Shown here one piece after another: positions 1 through 11,109 of a DNA stretch of 64,000 nt. A program made the translations under genes and the position numbers. The notes under the pieces are model-generated. The model did not search any database. It saw only the letters and a program-made list of their open reading frames with translations, and was not told the origin of the DNA. Within the stretch, counting starts at the first letter, position 1, and each line of letters begins with the position of its first letter. Origin of the DNA: Xestospongia bergquistia (Eukaryota; Porifera; Demospongiae; Haplosclerida; Petrosiidae); NCBI GenBank assembly GCA_963965975.1, contig OZ014412.1:2172501-2236500 (forward strand), read 5' to 3'.

Positions 1-298
1 GCCAGTGGACATATACTGTGATAGTACCAATATACCCAATATACAAATGGTGGACATATATACATTTCCGCCTAATATAATAAATATATGAATTGCATTA
101 AATTGGATTAAGACATTGATGAGGTTGTCTCTATTGTTAATGTACTATTAATAATACCTGTTAATTTATCGAGTTGTGTATAAACAATATTAGATTCATT
201 GAGTTGATGTTATGTTGCTTTGTTAGTACTGATAATCAACTATATTTATTAACAAACAAACAAATAAAATTATGTAATAAAATGATATGTACTTAAAA

Positions 299-2536
299 TC
301 ATTGTGATGCTATTACATTTTCATAGTCATCAGTACATGTCCTACTAGGCTGCACTGTTATATATGATGGATTACTCTCTAATTCCACTCTTCTACTTCT
401 CATTTCAAGTATATGTACTATATGTATATATAATAGTAATAATGATGAAGTTAAACAATATAGTTTACCTTCCTCATATGCAGGATTGTTAATAATATCT
501 TGCTGATTAACTGTATAGAATTATTATGAATATATTACTTTGTAACTACTCCACTTTTTACCTCCAACTTCATGTTGCTGTCTCTTCTTCATCCTCCAGT
601 ATACAGTAATACTAGTAACTAACACTATTATAGCAATAACAATTATTACTACAATACTGACTGTACTACTAGTAATAGTAATGAGGATGAACACAGAAGC
701 TATACTTAACACAGATCTGATAAAATATTTTTTATTAAGGATATATTTACTTGAAAAAGTAGTAGGTTCTGAGTGTACTGATGTCATCGTTAAAGTTATT
801 CCAGCTGTACTAGTGACATCACTGATCAACACAGAGACTGTGGTCTCATCATTTAATAATATACCTAGTAGTATATATTATATAGAACAATACACAATAG
901 TCAGCATATACTATTTACTGGTAGGAACTATAGTCTTAGTAGGAGATGGTAGTGGTATGATATACTCCAGTACTTGAGGATACGCAACAGATGGGTTAGT
1001 TATAATAGTACCATCATCTATATCATGAGCTGTCACAGTATAGTTACCACTATCTTGTAAAGTTATATACTGGGATACTATACTCTCCTCTATACTGGAT
1101 TTACTAATATTAATAGACTTCACAGTTCCTTTATGAGAAGACTCTTTAAATATCACATGACATCCATCAGCAGTAGATCTCTCAGCAAATCTACACTCTA
1201 TAACTACTGATCCATTATTAGAGTAGTACTGTAGAGTGAGTCCTTGAACATGATAGGTTGCTATGAGAAATTTTGTATAACAATTTTAAATTTTTAACTC
1301 ACTAAAAATAATATGATCTTGGTCTTTGGTGTTGTTAAAAGAGTCTGTGATATATACAGTAAAAGTGTAGCTATTAAATGGATCCAGACCAGTAATATTA
1401 TAACAGATAATGACATCATCATTATTAGTAGTGTTTCCAATATGTTGAAGATGATAAGTTGTCACAATATTGTTATATTCAGTTGTACCAAATAACAAAC
1501 TATTACAAAGTCTAGGTGTACCATTGACCTTGAAGTAATAAAACTTTTTAATCTAAATTTGCTATTAATAAGATATTGTACCTTTAACTTGAATTGTATA
1601 GTGATGTTGGTGTTAGTATCAGTAAGTATTACAATATAATTTTGTATTTCAACTGTATAATCTGTAATAGAGTACAATCACTATATTTGGTAATATGTTA
1701 TGTCAACTTACTTCCTGAGTACTCTCTTGTTGAACTAACATCAATTGATATGTATTGTTCAGTAAAAGCTGTTACAATAACAGTATAAATATCACAGATT
1801 GTGAAGTTATTAGAAAACCCATTATTATAAAATGTATCAGTTGTATTAATATTCACTATTACAAAACCATCTTTGTTCTTAACAATAACATGATATGTTG
1901 CAACAATTCCTTGTGGAATATCAATAGAGTAAAATGATGGAGGAGACCAGGTTACTGAAAGATTATCATCTGACATTAAAATTGTTAAGTTTCCAACTGA
2001 TGATATACCTAATAAAATATGTGCAGTTATTATTAGCCTATGTTAGTGTCATATACCTTTAACAGTCAAAGTAACACCTTTTTGTTGAAGATTTAATGGA
2101 TTAAAACTTATCACACTACATTGAACAGCTATCCCATCATTAATAGGTAGTGCTTTTATAGTTAGTACTGATGACCACACATCAACTGATATATTGTTAG
2201 TAGTTACTGATATCTCTCTGTCTTGATTACTGGGATCAGTGAGTAAATTACCTCCTACAGTCCATGATAGTATATCTCCTATACCCTCACAGGTAAAGTT
2301 AGCCAGTGTGTAAAGTGAAGCAGACACTGATGAGGGAGCTATTGTGATATCTATAATATGCACATAATAATAATTATTATTATTATAAGTACATTACAGA
2401 CTTTATCTTTAACAAACCATGGCTCTACAAAGCAACAAATCATTCAAATATATTATCATTTTAACTTACTAGCTCCATTTACTGACCAAATTATCAAGAG
2501 TAAGATAAGACTGGGCTTCAAGACTACCTCATCCAT
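299..2536 (-). CDS. Ig/FN3 single-pass receptor, class A tail (copy 1)
   Basis: Ten exons splice in frame to a 572-aa protein: 2470-2536, 2057-2350, 1712-2008, 1582-1661, 1303-1528, 919-1260, 751-864, 562-699, 469-510, 299-417. All introns are GT-AG. Order: signal peptide (1-22), Ig-like domain (23-120, with B-strand FTC, a core Trp and a D-x-G/Cys F-strand), FN3 (121-219), second FN3-like unit (220-321), Cys-containing membrane-proximal domain (322-435), Ser/Thr stalk, TM (about 480-508), and a basic KKRQQ stop-transfer followed by a 50-residue tail. The tail carries NPAYEEV, NPSY and DYENV, which are NPxY and YxxV/YxN motifs of the kind read by PTB and SH2 domains. It lies head to head with the gene at 3578. 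Exon 8 uses an acceptor inside the usual position, so TM entry differs slightly from its paralogues. Family identity is seen directly; a signalling or recognition role is inferred. Confidence 0.85.
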
Positions 2537-3577
2537 TATCAGTTCAAGTATAACAAGTTTTAATACAACTTTCCTTATTTGGTATGCACATGAACCAATG
2601 CCCTGTTGCACAATTAAACTTAATATTTGAAATAAACAATAGCTGTGTTGACAACACTAACATATATGATTTTGATTTCAACTGACATTGTAGAATAGTT
2701 GTTACAGAGGTTAAATATTTCTATCTTTTATTGAATGAACTGCTTGTCAAAAAACATCTCAAATACAGATGTGGTAGTCTATTGGAAAATTAATATAAGA
2801 GTCTCAAGCTTATTTGTGCTTTTATTATCAAGTTTATAGTCATCCCTATATCGCATTCATATAATATATTTAAGACAATTATGTACTAACACATATTGCA
2901 GTAGTAGTTAACATGGAGTGCTACTTCAACTTAAAAGTCATAGTTTTAGGGTTCATCAAGGTAGCTACTGCCAAGAAATTTTATATAGTCAGTCATAACC
3001 AAAGCCTTTGTACTTGTGGTAGGGATAAAATATTTGCTGCTATGTGTACTTTAATCAGTGTGAGCAGTTTTACCTGTATAATATATTACTATAATAACCT
3101 AAATATACAGCAATAAAACAAAGCTAATGATAAAATATTATAGTAACCCTTTTCAGAATAATTATATTATTATGAAGGTCTAGCAGGTCATTCATTGCTT
3201 CACTGTAGTTGGTTTATACCTAGCCCTCAAAACAATTGGAGACAGCTTGACAGTCAAGCTACATTTCAGTTTGTTCAACCACAACAAATGGACAATCCAG
3301 AGATTCGTATCTCCCTTTACAATACACTTGGCAATTCATTCTTATTTCTTTTTTGTTGATTTTTGTCTTCTGCTGATCATTCACTTTCTTCTTCTATGTA
3401 AATTTCACCACCTTAATATTTTTAGTTAAGGGTGGTTCCTCTTAAGTTGCATAGCAACTACTTGTGATCATGATTATCATTTTAATGTCATAAATATATT
3501 TGTGACTTTCCATTTTGAGACAAGATATTTATAAAGACAACTGAGCAAAACTACAATATTCTTCTGCTTCAAGAAGC
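2537..3577. promoter_or_regulatory. Intergenic region between divergent receptor starts
   Basis: These 1.04 kb separate the start codons of two receptors transcribed away from each other, so both promoters must lie here. No convincing coding exon is present. The right-hand 150 bp (about 3430-3570) is recognisably similar to the region upstream of the + strand receptors at 24882, 43564, 47878, 54557 and 60318. It includes the GTTGCATAGCAAC site and a shared TGACTTTCCATTTTGAGA block close to the start. Confidence 0.5.
3446..3458 (+). promoter_or_regulatory. GTTGCATAGCAAC palindromic promoter site
   Basis: A perfect inverted repeat GTTGC-n3-GCAAC lies 132 bp upstream of the ATG at 3578. Related sites sit 99-118 bp upstream of five other + strand paralogues. 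The pattern resembles the X-box bound by RFX factors, but the identity of the binder is inference. Confidence 0.45.
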
Positions 3578-5556
3578 ATGAGTAACCAAATAAAAATCAT
3601 ATTGGTTTGTTTGGGAAGTCTTCTACTCACTTTTAGAAAGGTTGATACAGGTGGTAAATCAATTAAAATTTGTATATATATTACACATGAATTCCTCCTT
3701 TTATCACAGATATCACACAGTTCCTCTTCTGTTACCACTTCACTCTATACACTGGTCAACTTTACCTGTAAGGGCACAGGAGATATACTGAATTGGCAAG
3801 TAGGGGGTAATTCACCCAATGATCCCAGTAATAAAGATAGAGAGATATCAGTAACCACTACTAACAATATATCAGTTGATGTGTGGTCATCAGTACTAAC
3901 TATAAGAGCACTACCTATTAATGATGGGATAACTGTTCAATGTACAGTGATCAGTCAAAATCCCTTTGATTTTAAAACAAAGGGAAGTATCTTAACAATT
4001 ACAGGTCAATATTATGTATTATATTATAAAACTTCATTCAACAACATACAGGTATCACATCAGTGGAAAACTTTACTTTTAGTCTCAACACTTCTTCAGC
4101 CTGGTTAACCTGGTCTTGTCCATCATTTTACTCTCGTGATATTCCACAAGGGAGTTTTACAACATATCATGTCTATGTTAAGAGTAAAAATGGTTCTATA
4201 ATAGTAGATGATAATACAACTAATACATTCTATCAGTTACCTAGGAACTTCACTGTCTGTGATATTTATAATATTGATGCTAGTGTCACTGCTTTTATTG
4301 AACAATACAGTTCACTAGTTAAAAATGCTACTAAAGAAAATACTGGAAGTAAGATAATTTTAATTTTCTCTTTAATAAATTACTACAGTATCAAATAATA
4401 CTATTGACATACTTAACTATGATGTGAAGTTTAGTAACTCTATAATACAAGTACAATTTCTTATCAATGTAAGGACTAATTATATAAATATATGTTGATA
4501 AAGTTATATATTCTAGATCAATGGTTTCCCTCACCTATGTAATGATATTATATATGGTATAACAAAGGATAATGTGAATGAGACAACTAAGTCTTATGAT
4601 CCTGCTTACATAATTGCCACGAAAATTAATGCAACAACAATACCTTATAATATAACTGGACTACATCCTTTTCTTAATTTTACATTTACTGCATACATTA
4701 TGGATATATATAACAACACAAAGAATAAAGATAGTATTATATTTTGTAAGTTAATTGTTATGCACAATGAATCATTATCACTGTAATATATATATATATA
4801 GCAACCTATCATGTTCAAGGACTCACTCTACAGTACTACTCTGATAATGGATCAGTTTTTGTAGAGTGTAGGTTTGCTGAGAGATCTACTGCTGATGGAT
4901 GTCATGTGATATTTAGAGAGTTGTCTAAAGGAACTGTGAAGTCTATTAATATGAGTAAATCCAGTATAGAGGAAAATACAGTATACCAGTATATAACTCT
5001 ACCAGTTAGTGGTAACTATACTGTGACAGCTCATGATTTAATAGATGATACTATTATAACTAACCCATCTGTTGTGTACCCTCAAATACTGGAGTATATC
5101 TTACTATTACCATCTCCTACTGAGACTGTTGTTCCTAGCAGTAAGCAGCATATTGTGCTGTTATATAATATAGTATATCATTATAGGCACAACATCAAAT
5201 GATATGGTAGCTATGGTAATTTCTGGAACTACTGATATTACTACCACTGGTATAACATCTAGTGTAGAACCCACTAGTGAAATATCTGATTGTAAGTTTA
5301 ATATAATTTATATATCATATTGAGTGTCTGTACTATAGCTTTTTGGAATCTCTACTATTTTATTCTTACTGGTATACTAGCTGGTGTAGCTGTTGAGAAT
5401 TTATTAATAATAACAGGAATCATGATTTGTGTTTGTTATTGTTGGAGAAGAAGGATGAAATCTATAAAACTCAATAAAGATGTAGAGCAATCACCTCAAA
5501 ATACATATCCAACTTCTTTAACTAGTGGAAACACACATCTTGACAATAATAGATAG
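3578..5556 (+). CDS. Ig/FN3 receptor, class D short tail, altered splicing (copy 2)
   Basis: Exons by homology: 3578-3653, 3710-4004, 4052-4348, 4389-4468, 4517-4745, 4802-5140, 5187-5291, 5339-5556. The domain plan is as in the family: signal peptide, Ig, FN3, FN3-like, membrane-proximal domain, stalk, TM (VAVENLLIITGIMICVCYC region), short tail. Two oddities stand out. The Ig exon has lost 2 nt near 3716, breaking the normal exon 1/2 phase, but intron 1 (3654-3709) has no stop and is the right length, so an unspliced 3578-4004 exon restores one 564-aa frame. The usual exon 4 acceptor is AA instead of AG, and an AG at 4387-4388 restores the frame. The stop TAG at 5554 replaces a CAG that is read through in the paralogue at 24882, shortening the tail. 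It could be functional with rewired splicing or an early pseudogene. Confidence 0.6.
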
Positions 5557-6582
5557 GATGAGGTGTGTCACTTCAATAGAAGTATTAACAATATATCATA
5601 GCTTTTCATGCATTAAAATAACGTTTTTTGTGCTCATTTGTCATAAGTGTATTTATGGTTATTGTTTTGGGACCTGACAGTGCATTATGAATATGATACC
5701 TTCTTTCATATAACAGATGGGCAGATCATCATAACATGCCTGCATCATCATGTCAAGAAATATCAAAAGCTCTAGATAAACCTGAAACTCACAAATCAAT
5801 GACAAATACCTGAGTCTGCCAATGGTCCATGAAATTCTACATATAGCATCTTACTTTATAATAAAGCAACATTAATTCAATCACTTATAACACATATCCA
5901 AAAAAATAAGTTAGATATTCATTTTATATATAGGAGTAGAAGTTACTCATAGTAACCAGTATGTGTTTTATTTGTAATTTTATAAAAAAGTACTGGATGT
6001 CTTGATTCAATTTCAATTTATTTTATGTTTTCTAAGCGTTAATTTTCTTCATAGAATATATAGTCAGTCATGTGACTAATATAAAATAAACATGACCAAA
6101 ATACATAATTATGATAAAAGGTATTTAGGTAATAATAGTTAAATAATGTAAACAATTGTCATTGTTGGTGAGGAAATAACAGAATAATGATAATAACAAT
6201 TGATGGAACAAAATAAAAATAAGTACATAATAACATACAATGGTCTAGTATTTCAGTACTAGCACTAAAATTAATTTAAGAAAATCAATTTTATTTTAGT
6301 TCAAGTAAAACACTAGAACTTATACTATACTAAGATTATTGTGGTACAATAAATTATTATAGCACAATGCATTAAACTAATACTATACTAACGTTCATAT
6401 ACGGTACTAGAATATATTATGTATTGTATATATATATATATGTTTTTAATGCCATTACATGTAAATTATCAATCTATTTTTTTCTGATGGCAAGATATAG
6501 TTAATTGAAGTTAAATCACTTGTTAATAGACTGGTGATTGATTATAATTGATATCATTTAATAAGATCAACTGCTATTGTAC
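5557..6582. other. 3' flank of copy 2, no gene seen
   Basis: AT-rich sequence without a supported exon. Parts (about 5560-6080) are similar to the flank downstream of the paralogue at 24882-27071, so this is decayed UTR and intergenic DNA carried along with the duplicated gene. A tatata run lies near 6430. Confidence 0.5.
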
Positions 6583-6756
6583 TGTAGTATATTATGTCGT
6601 GTTATGTATGCATTGTAATTATTTACAATAATTATGACGTCATTGATACATTTCTGTATATATATATATTTTGTATTCTGCCATTGTTGTTCAGAGATTA
6701 AAGATATTCAATTCAGTGAAATACCTAAGGTAGTCGTGCTAGACGGAGTTACTACA
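6583..6756 (+). repeat. Left LTR
   Basis: 174 bp, TG...CA, near-identical to the right LTR. It lacks about 12 bp near its start and has a shorter TA run. It contains the perfect palindrome TGACGTCA at 6635-6642, a CRE/ATF-type site, followed by a TATA-rich run, which looks like an LTR promoter. Confidence 0.9.
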
Positions 6757-6783
6757 ACTGGCGAAAGAGGCTGGGATACTAAG

Positions 6784-7608
6784 ATGGCTCAACCTCAGCA
6801 TGGCTATAAACCTGTAGTGTTCGGGCAGTTGGATGCATTTGACCTAGAGTCAGATAACGTTGTGGCTTACCTTAAGAGGGTGGATCTTTTCTTCACCGCA
6901 ACCGATATAGGACCTGACAAGCAAGTCTCAGTGTTTTTAACTGTTGTAGGGAGCAGGACCAACACTCTGATTAAGAGTCTCACAGCACCTACCTTGCCAC
7001 AGGAAAAGTCTTATGAGGATGTCAAGGCTGTGTTGCTGGCTCACTTCCAACCTAAACCTCTATTAATCGCGGAGCGATTCCGTTTCTGTCAGCACAACCA
7101 AGCAGGTGGTGAGTCAGTACATAATTTTCTAGCAGACTTAAGACGTCTAGCTATCACTTGTGAATTTGAAGATTTTCTCGATCAAGCCCTTCTCGACCGC
7201 TTTGTGTGTGGGTTGCAGAAGAGATTGTTAACCGAACCTGACCTCAATATCGCTTGCACTCTGGAGCTTGCTCGGAGTATTGAAGCTGCTGCATCAGAGA
7301 CAAAGGGATTCAAAGATCCAAGCAGCATTGCAGGCACCTCAGGCAAAGTCCTCAATGTTGGAGGAGCCACCGCCGCTGCCGTCGTCTTGTTGGGCCAAAA
7401 ATCGGGCCTATCGGGCGAAGCAGATGGTGTTTTGGAAAAGGTTACTCACAGTGATTGGGCAGCATGGATTGTGACTGTTCCTAAAAGAGATGGTAGTATC
7501 AGAGTGTGTGGAGACTATAAAGTCACTGTTAATCCAGTGCTAGATGTGTATAAGTACCCACTACCTCGACCAGAGGATATTTTTGCTACTCTCACTGGTA
7601 GTATTTAG
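6784..7608 (+). pseudogene. Gag-like protein fused to an RT remnant
   Basis: The ATG at 6784 (MAQPQHG) is preferred to the one at 6634, which lies in the LTR. Residues 1-170 look like a retrotransposon Gag capsid: VVAYLKRVDLFF, then FLADLRRLAITCEF and a FVCGLQKR segment. The frame then passes through low-complexity Ala/Gly sequence straight into an RT fragment (HSDWAAWIVTVPKRDGS, then RVCGDYK) and stops at 7606. No CCHC zinc knuckle and no aspartic protease are visible between them. This is an internal deletion that fused Gag to the front of RT. Confidence 0.8.
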
Positions 7609-7616
7609 GTCACTGA

Positions 7617-8102
7617 GTGGATTTAAAAAGACTTCATACAACAGATAGCAAGTTGAAAGCTATTGTTGATGCACCTCCACCTAGGAATGCACAGGAACTT
7701 CGAGCATTTCTAGGACTCTTTAACTACTATGGTCGATTTATCCCAAATCGAGCTAGTTTGACTCAGCCAATGAACAGTTTACTGTGTAAAGATGCTTGTT
7801 GGAAATGGACTAAAGACTGTACAAAAGCCTTCCAACACATCAAGGATGTTCTGGTATCTTCCACTTTTGTTATCCATTATGATCCTAGTTTACCCCTTAG
7901 GTTAGCAGCTGATGCTTCTCCTTACGGCCTCGGAGCTGTAATCTCTCATTTGATGGAGGATGGACAGGAACAACCTATTGCCTTTGCATCACATATGTTG
8001 TCTAAGAGTGAGCAGAACTACTCTCAAATAGAGAAAGAAGCTCTGGCACTCGTTTTTGGTGTAAAGAAGTTCCATATGTATCTGTGTGGGCGGACATTTA
8101 CT
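7617..8102 (+). pseudogene. RT thumb/RNase H fragment of pol
   Basis: This resumes just after the stop, in another frame. ELRAFLGLFNYYGRFIPN is the typical segment after the RT palm, followed by LRLAADASPYGLGAVISH and the RNase H-like core (QNYSQIEKEALALVFGVKKF, then the start of FTLH). The RT active-site region that should precede it is missing. The frame ends where the inverted duplication begins at 8109, in the place where the usual T-D-H-K-P motif would be expected. Confidence 0.8.
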
Positions 8103-8108
8103 TTACAT

Positions 8109-8608
8109 AACATAACTTACAACCTTACTTAAAACAGGATCTGTTCTAGTAGCTGTTCTAAGTTGTTGTGAAGTGACAGGGAGGCTCTCTAGTTTTGATA
8201 CATTGAAGATGGCTGGTTCATCAGACATGATGGGGGCTTCCTGTGATTTCAAAGATAATCTGGACAAACTGTCTGCGTTAGCATGAGCTTCTATTGGGCG
8301 ATACTCTATGTTGTAGCTGTATGCTGACAAGATCAATGACCAATGCTTCCTTAGCTGCTGGTCGTCTACAGCATTGGTCATTGATCTTGTCAGCATACAG
8401 CTACAACATAGAGTATCGCCCAATAGAAGCTCATGCTAACGCAGACAGTTTGTCCAGATTATCTTTGAAATCACAGGAAGCCCCCATCATGTCTGATGAA
8501 CCAGCCATCTTCAATGTATCACAACTAGAGAGCCTCCCTGTCACTTCACAACATCTTAAAACAGCTACTAGAACAGATCCTGTTTTAAGTAAAGTTGTAA
8601 GTTATGTT
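8109..8608. repeat. Internal inverted duplication in pol (238-bp arms)
   Basis: The left arm 8109-8346 is the near-perfect reverse complement of the right arm 8371-8608, with a 24-bp spacer. The right arm is the genuine coding copy (RNase H end and connection: SLILSAYSYNIEYRP). The left arm replaces the expected upstream coding sequence, so it is an inverted copy that arose inside this element or during assembly. Confidence 0.9.
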
Positions 8609-8689
8609 CGATCAGGATGGCCACAAAATTGTACCACTACCTTACGTCCTTATTGGTCCCGTAGGTTTGAATTAACAGTAGAGGGATAA
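8371..8689 (+). pseudogene. Pol connection region
   Basis: In-frame coding between RNase H and integrase: HWSLILSAYSYNIEYRP, then HANADSLSRLSL, which is the conserved end of gypsy RNase H, followed by a poorly conserved linker. It ends at an in-frame TAA at 8687, with coding resemblance continuing directly behind it in the same frame, so the stop is a mutation within pol rather than a natural terminus. Confidence 0.75.
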
Positions 8690-9826
8690 TGTCTATTATG
8701 GGGCATACAAATCATTGTTCCAAAGAAACTCCAAAAGAAATTGTTGGAAGAGCTACATAAAGACCACCCAGGCATTAGTCGTATGAAATCTGTTGCAAGA
8801 AGTTACATCTGGTGGCCTGGTCTTAATAAATCAATAGAGGAAGTGGTCAAAAGCTGTACTTCCTGTCAAGCTGTGAAACATTCTCCAGCTGTTGCTCCAG
8901 TATAGCCATGGACATGGCCAAATCAGCCCTGGAAGAGAATACATTTGGACTTTGCGGGTCCCTTCCAAGGTTCAATGTTCCTTATTGCAGTTGATGCTCA
9001 TTCTAAGTGGCCAGAAGTGTTTGTTATGAAGGAAACTACGGCTACCAAAACCATTGAAATTTTGCTTGTCATTTTTGGTAGATTCGGACTACCGGAGCAA
9101 GTTGTTACAGACAATGGTCCACAATTTGTATCAGAAGATTTCTCCCACTTTCTGAAATCCAATGGGATTAAACATATTCGATGTGCTCCCTACCACCCAG
9201 CTTCAAATGGCTTGGCAGAACGATTTGTTCAGTCTCTCAAGATGGCACTTAAATCAACTGTTAACAGTGAACTATCTCTTCAACATCGTCTCTCAAATTT
9301 TCTGTTAAACTACCGTAGTACTCCACATGCTACTACTGGTCTATCTCCTTCATCATTGTTTTTGCATTGTCACATTCGAACTAGACTGGATTTAATCCGT
9401 CCAGACTATCCCTCTCGAGTCTTAGCAAAACAAGCTCAGCAGAAGGTTCAGCATGATCGAAGAGCTCAGGAACGAGAATTCTTTGTAGGACAATCAGTCA
9501 TGGCTCGTAATATGCGTCCTGGTCCTGATTGGGTACCTGCTGTTGTCATTGAAAGACTAGGACCTCTAACATATCTAGTAGAAACAGCTGAACATTTATT
9601 ATGGAAAAGACACATTGATCTCTTGAGTGAGCTGAAGATGGACAGTCAAACAGAGACTCCACAGTCTACAGAATCAGACCCTTCAGATTTGGATATTCCT
9701 TTAGGTGATACCACTCCCATGGGTACACCTCCTGAAGAAATTATTACTCCACCTGAGCCCCCTGGTCAGAACAGGAACCAAGATATTGTCCTCGAGACTC
9801 CCAGATATCCAAGACGTGATCGTTGA
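8690..9826 (+). pseudogene. Ty3/gypsy integrase with one internal stop
   Basis: N-terminal HHCC zinc finger (HKDHPGISRMKSV, then SYIWWPG and SCTSCQ), an in-frame TAG at 8903-8905, then the catalytic core. The DDE residues are seen in HLDFAG, VTDNGPQF and NGLAERF. A chromodomain-free C-terminal part follows (VIERLGPLTYLVET, then KRHIDLLSEL) with a Pro/Thr-rich end. Apart from the TAG the 8906-9826 frame is open for about 300 codons, which points to a fairly recent insertion. Confidence 0.88.
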
Positions 9827-9890
9827 TCTCCAGATTGGTATGGTCCATATGTTAGAGTTGTCGAGTATGTTTGAACTTAGTCGGAAGGAG

Positions 9891-10080
9891 TGTAGTATAT
9901 TGAGACTTATTATGTTATGTTATGTATGCATTGTAATTATTTGCAATAATTATGACGTCATTGATACATTTCTGTGTATATATATATATATATATTGTAT
10001 TCTGCCGTTGTTGTTCAGAGATTAAAGATATTCAATTCAGTGAAATACCTAAGGTAGTCGTGCTAGACGAAGTTACTACA
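9891..10080 (+). repeat. Right LTR
   Basis: 190 bp, matching the left LTR apart from small indels and a few substitutions. TGACGTCA lies at 9953-9960. The 5-bp duplication tgtac follows immediately. Confidence 0.9.
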
Positions 10081-10846
10081 TGTACAATATATATTACTAT
10101 TACAATATATATAACAGAACATGTACTAATACTATTATAGTAGAATTAATTAGTAGGTATGCTTTATTCAACTATAATTGATGTTAAACTATCAATGATT
10201 ACTTCTAATAGCTACAATATTATATATGTACCTCAACTATCCCACTCAAAAGTAGACAATGTTAAGAATAATTGTTAAATTGTATAACTGTTTACTAAGG
10301 TCTGTTCGTGCTCACCTTGCCGGTAAAAAAATTATCATAACTTTTATCAAAGTCAAAATTTCAAAGTCAAGTGGTCTCCTGACGATCATCCGGTTCTTTT
10401 GATGTCATTTTTATATGATACAGCCAACAAGAGCAAGATTTGTTGTACTTTTCATAAGCACGATGCCATTGACCATGAGGAATGTGATCTCGTGAATTTC
10501 GATAAATGGCTGCTGTTTAAAGAGAGAAACCAGAAATTCATTCTAACTGTAAAAATTTAATCATATAGATATAGGTAAAAGTACTATACTACTATCATTA
10601 ATAAATTGTTCTTACAAGAAATGAAAATCAACTCTATACACACGGACATGTGATTATGGGCAATGACTCTATACTGAATAGTAAGGATATCATAAATTTT
10701 ATTTTTGTCATTTCAAAAAAATTAATATTTATCATAACAAAAGAAAATAACAATAAACATTGTATTGAATTACACTTTGAATATTATAGAATTATATAAG
10801 AGAACTTTAGAGAGATCAATATTCATTTTATACTGATGACATATTT
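10081..10846. other. Decayed intergenic DNA with an insert of unknown origin
   Basis: 10086-10270 resembles the 3' flank of other class A receptors (compare 36170-36300 and 45160-45290). About 10300-10560 is different in composition and unlike the flanks elsewhere. I see no coding exon in it. Confidence 0.4.
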
Positions 10847-10945
10847 AGTTATCAGTACATGTCCTACTAGGTTGTACTGTTATATATGATGGATTACTCT
10901 CTAACTCCACCCTTCTACTTCTCATTTCAACTACATGGACTATGT
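10847..10945 (-). pseudogene. Orphan class A tail exon
   Basis: The reverse strand matches exon 10 of the class A receptors: EMRSRRVELESNPSY, then QPSRTCTD. A stop follows directly after TD-N, where the intact copies read DYENV. No other exon of this gene is found before the hAT fragment and foldback to its right, so the remainder has been deleted or displaced. Confidence 0.75.
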
Positions 10946-11109
10946 TTATGTATAATGATGAAGATATATGATGAAGTTAACATTATCAGTAAAATTAATT
11001 GTCAGATAAATAATAATTACTTTAAATAAATATTTATTATAAAGTAACACTTAATTAAAGTAAAAATTCCTAAATACTACATGCTTAAGAAACAGGACCA
11101 CTGTAAGGC

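Larger units (their letters stand above)
6583..10080 (+). mobile_element. Ty3/gypsy-type LTR retrotransposon, internally deleted
   Basis: The element is bounded by two LTRs (6583-6756 and 9891-10080) that start TGTAG and end ACTACA. They are flanked by a 5-bp target duplication tgtac (6578-6582 and 10081-10085). A purine-rich ggaaggag directly precedes the right LTR, as expected for a polypurine tract. Inside, in order, are a Gag-like protein, a short RT fragment, RNase H, an inverted duplication, the integrase zinc finger, the integrase core and a C-terminal region, which is Ty3/gypsy order. The Gag CCHC knuckle, the protease and the RT catalytic YxDD region are absent, and stops interrupt pol, so it cannot move by itself. 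It is inserted between receptor copies. Confidence 0.92.

Noticed and set aside
681..977. Plus-strand frame across copy 1
   Set aside because: Antisense shadow of stalk and TM exons. Similar mirror frames occur opposite almost every receptor exon (for example 1755-1937, 22835-23017, 42316-42498).
299..2536. Homology to vertebrate KIR, LILR or Fc receptors
   Set aside because: Domain order (Ig-FN3-FN3-like-new domain) and sequences differ. Only the general paired-receptor logic is similar.
6634..6783. Upstream ATG extending Gag into the LTR
   Set aside because: The extension lies inside the LTR and is not protein-like. The ATG at 6784 begins the recognisable Gag.
8103..8423. Minus-strand ORF of 106 codons in the retroelement
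   Set aside because: Produced by the inverted duplication. It is the pol connection read on the left arm.
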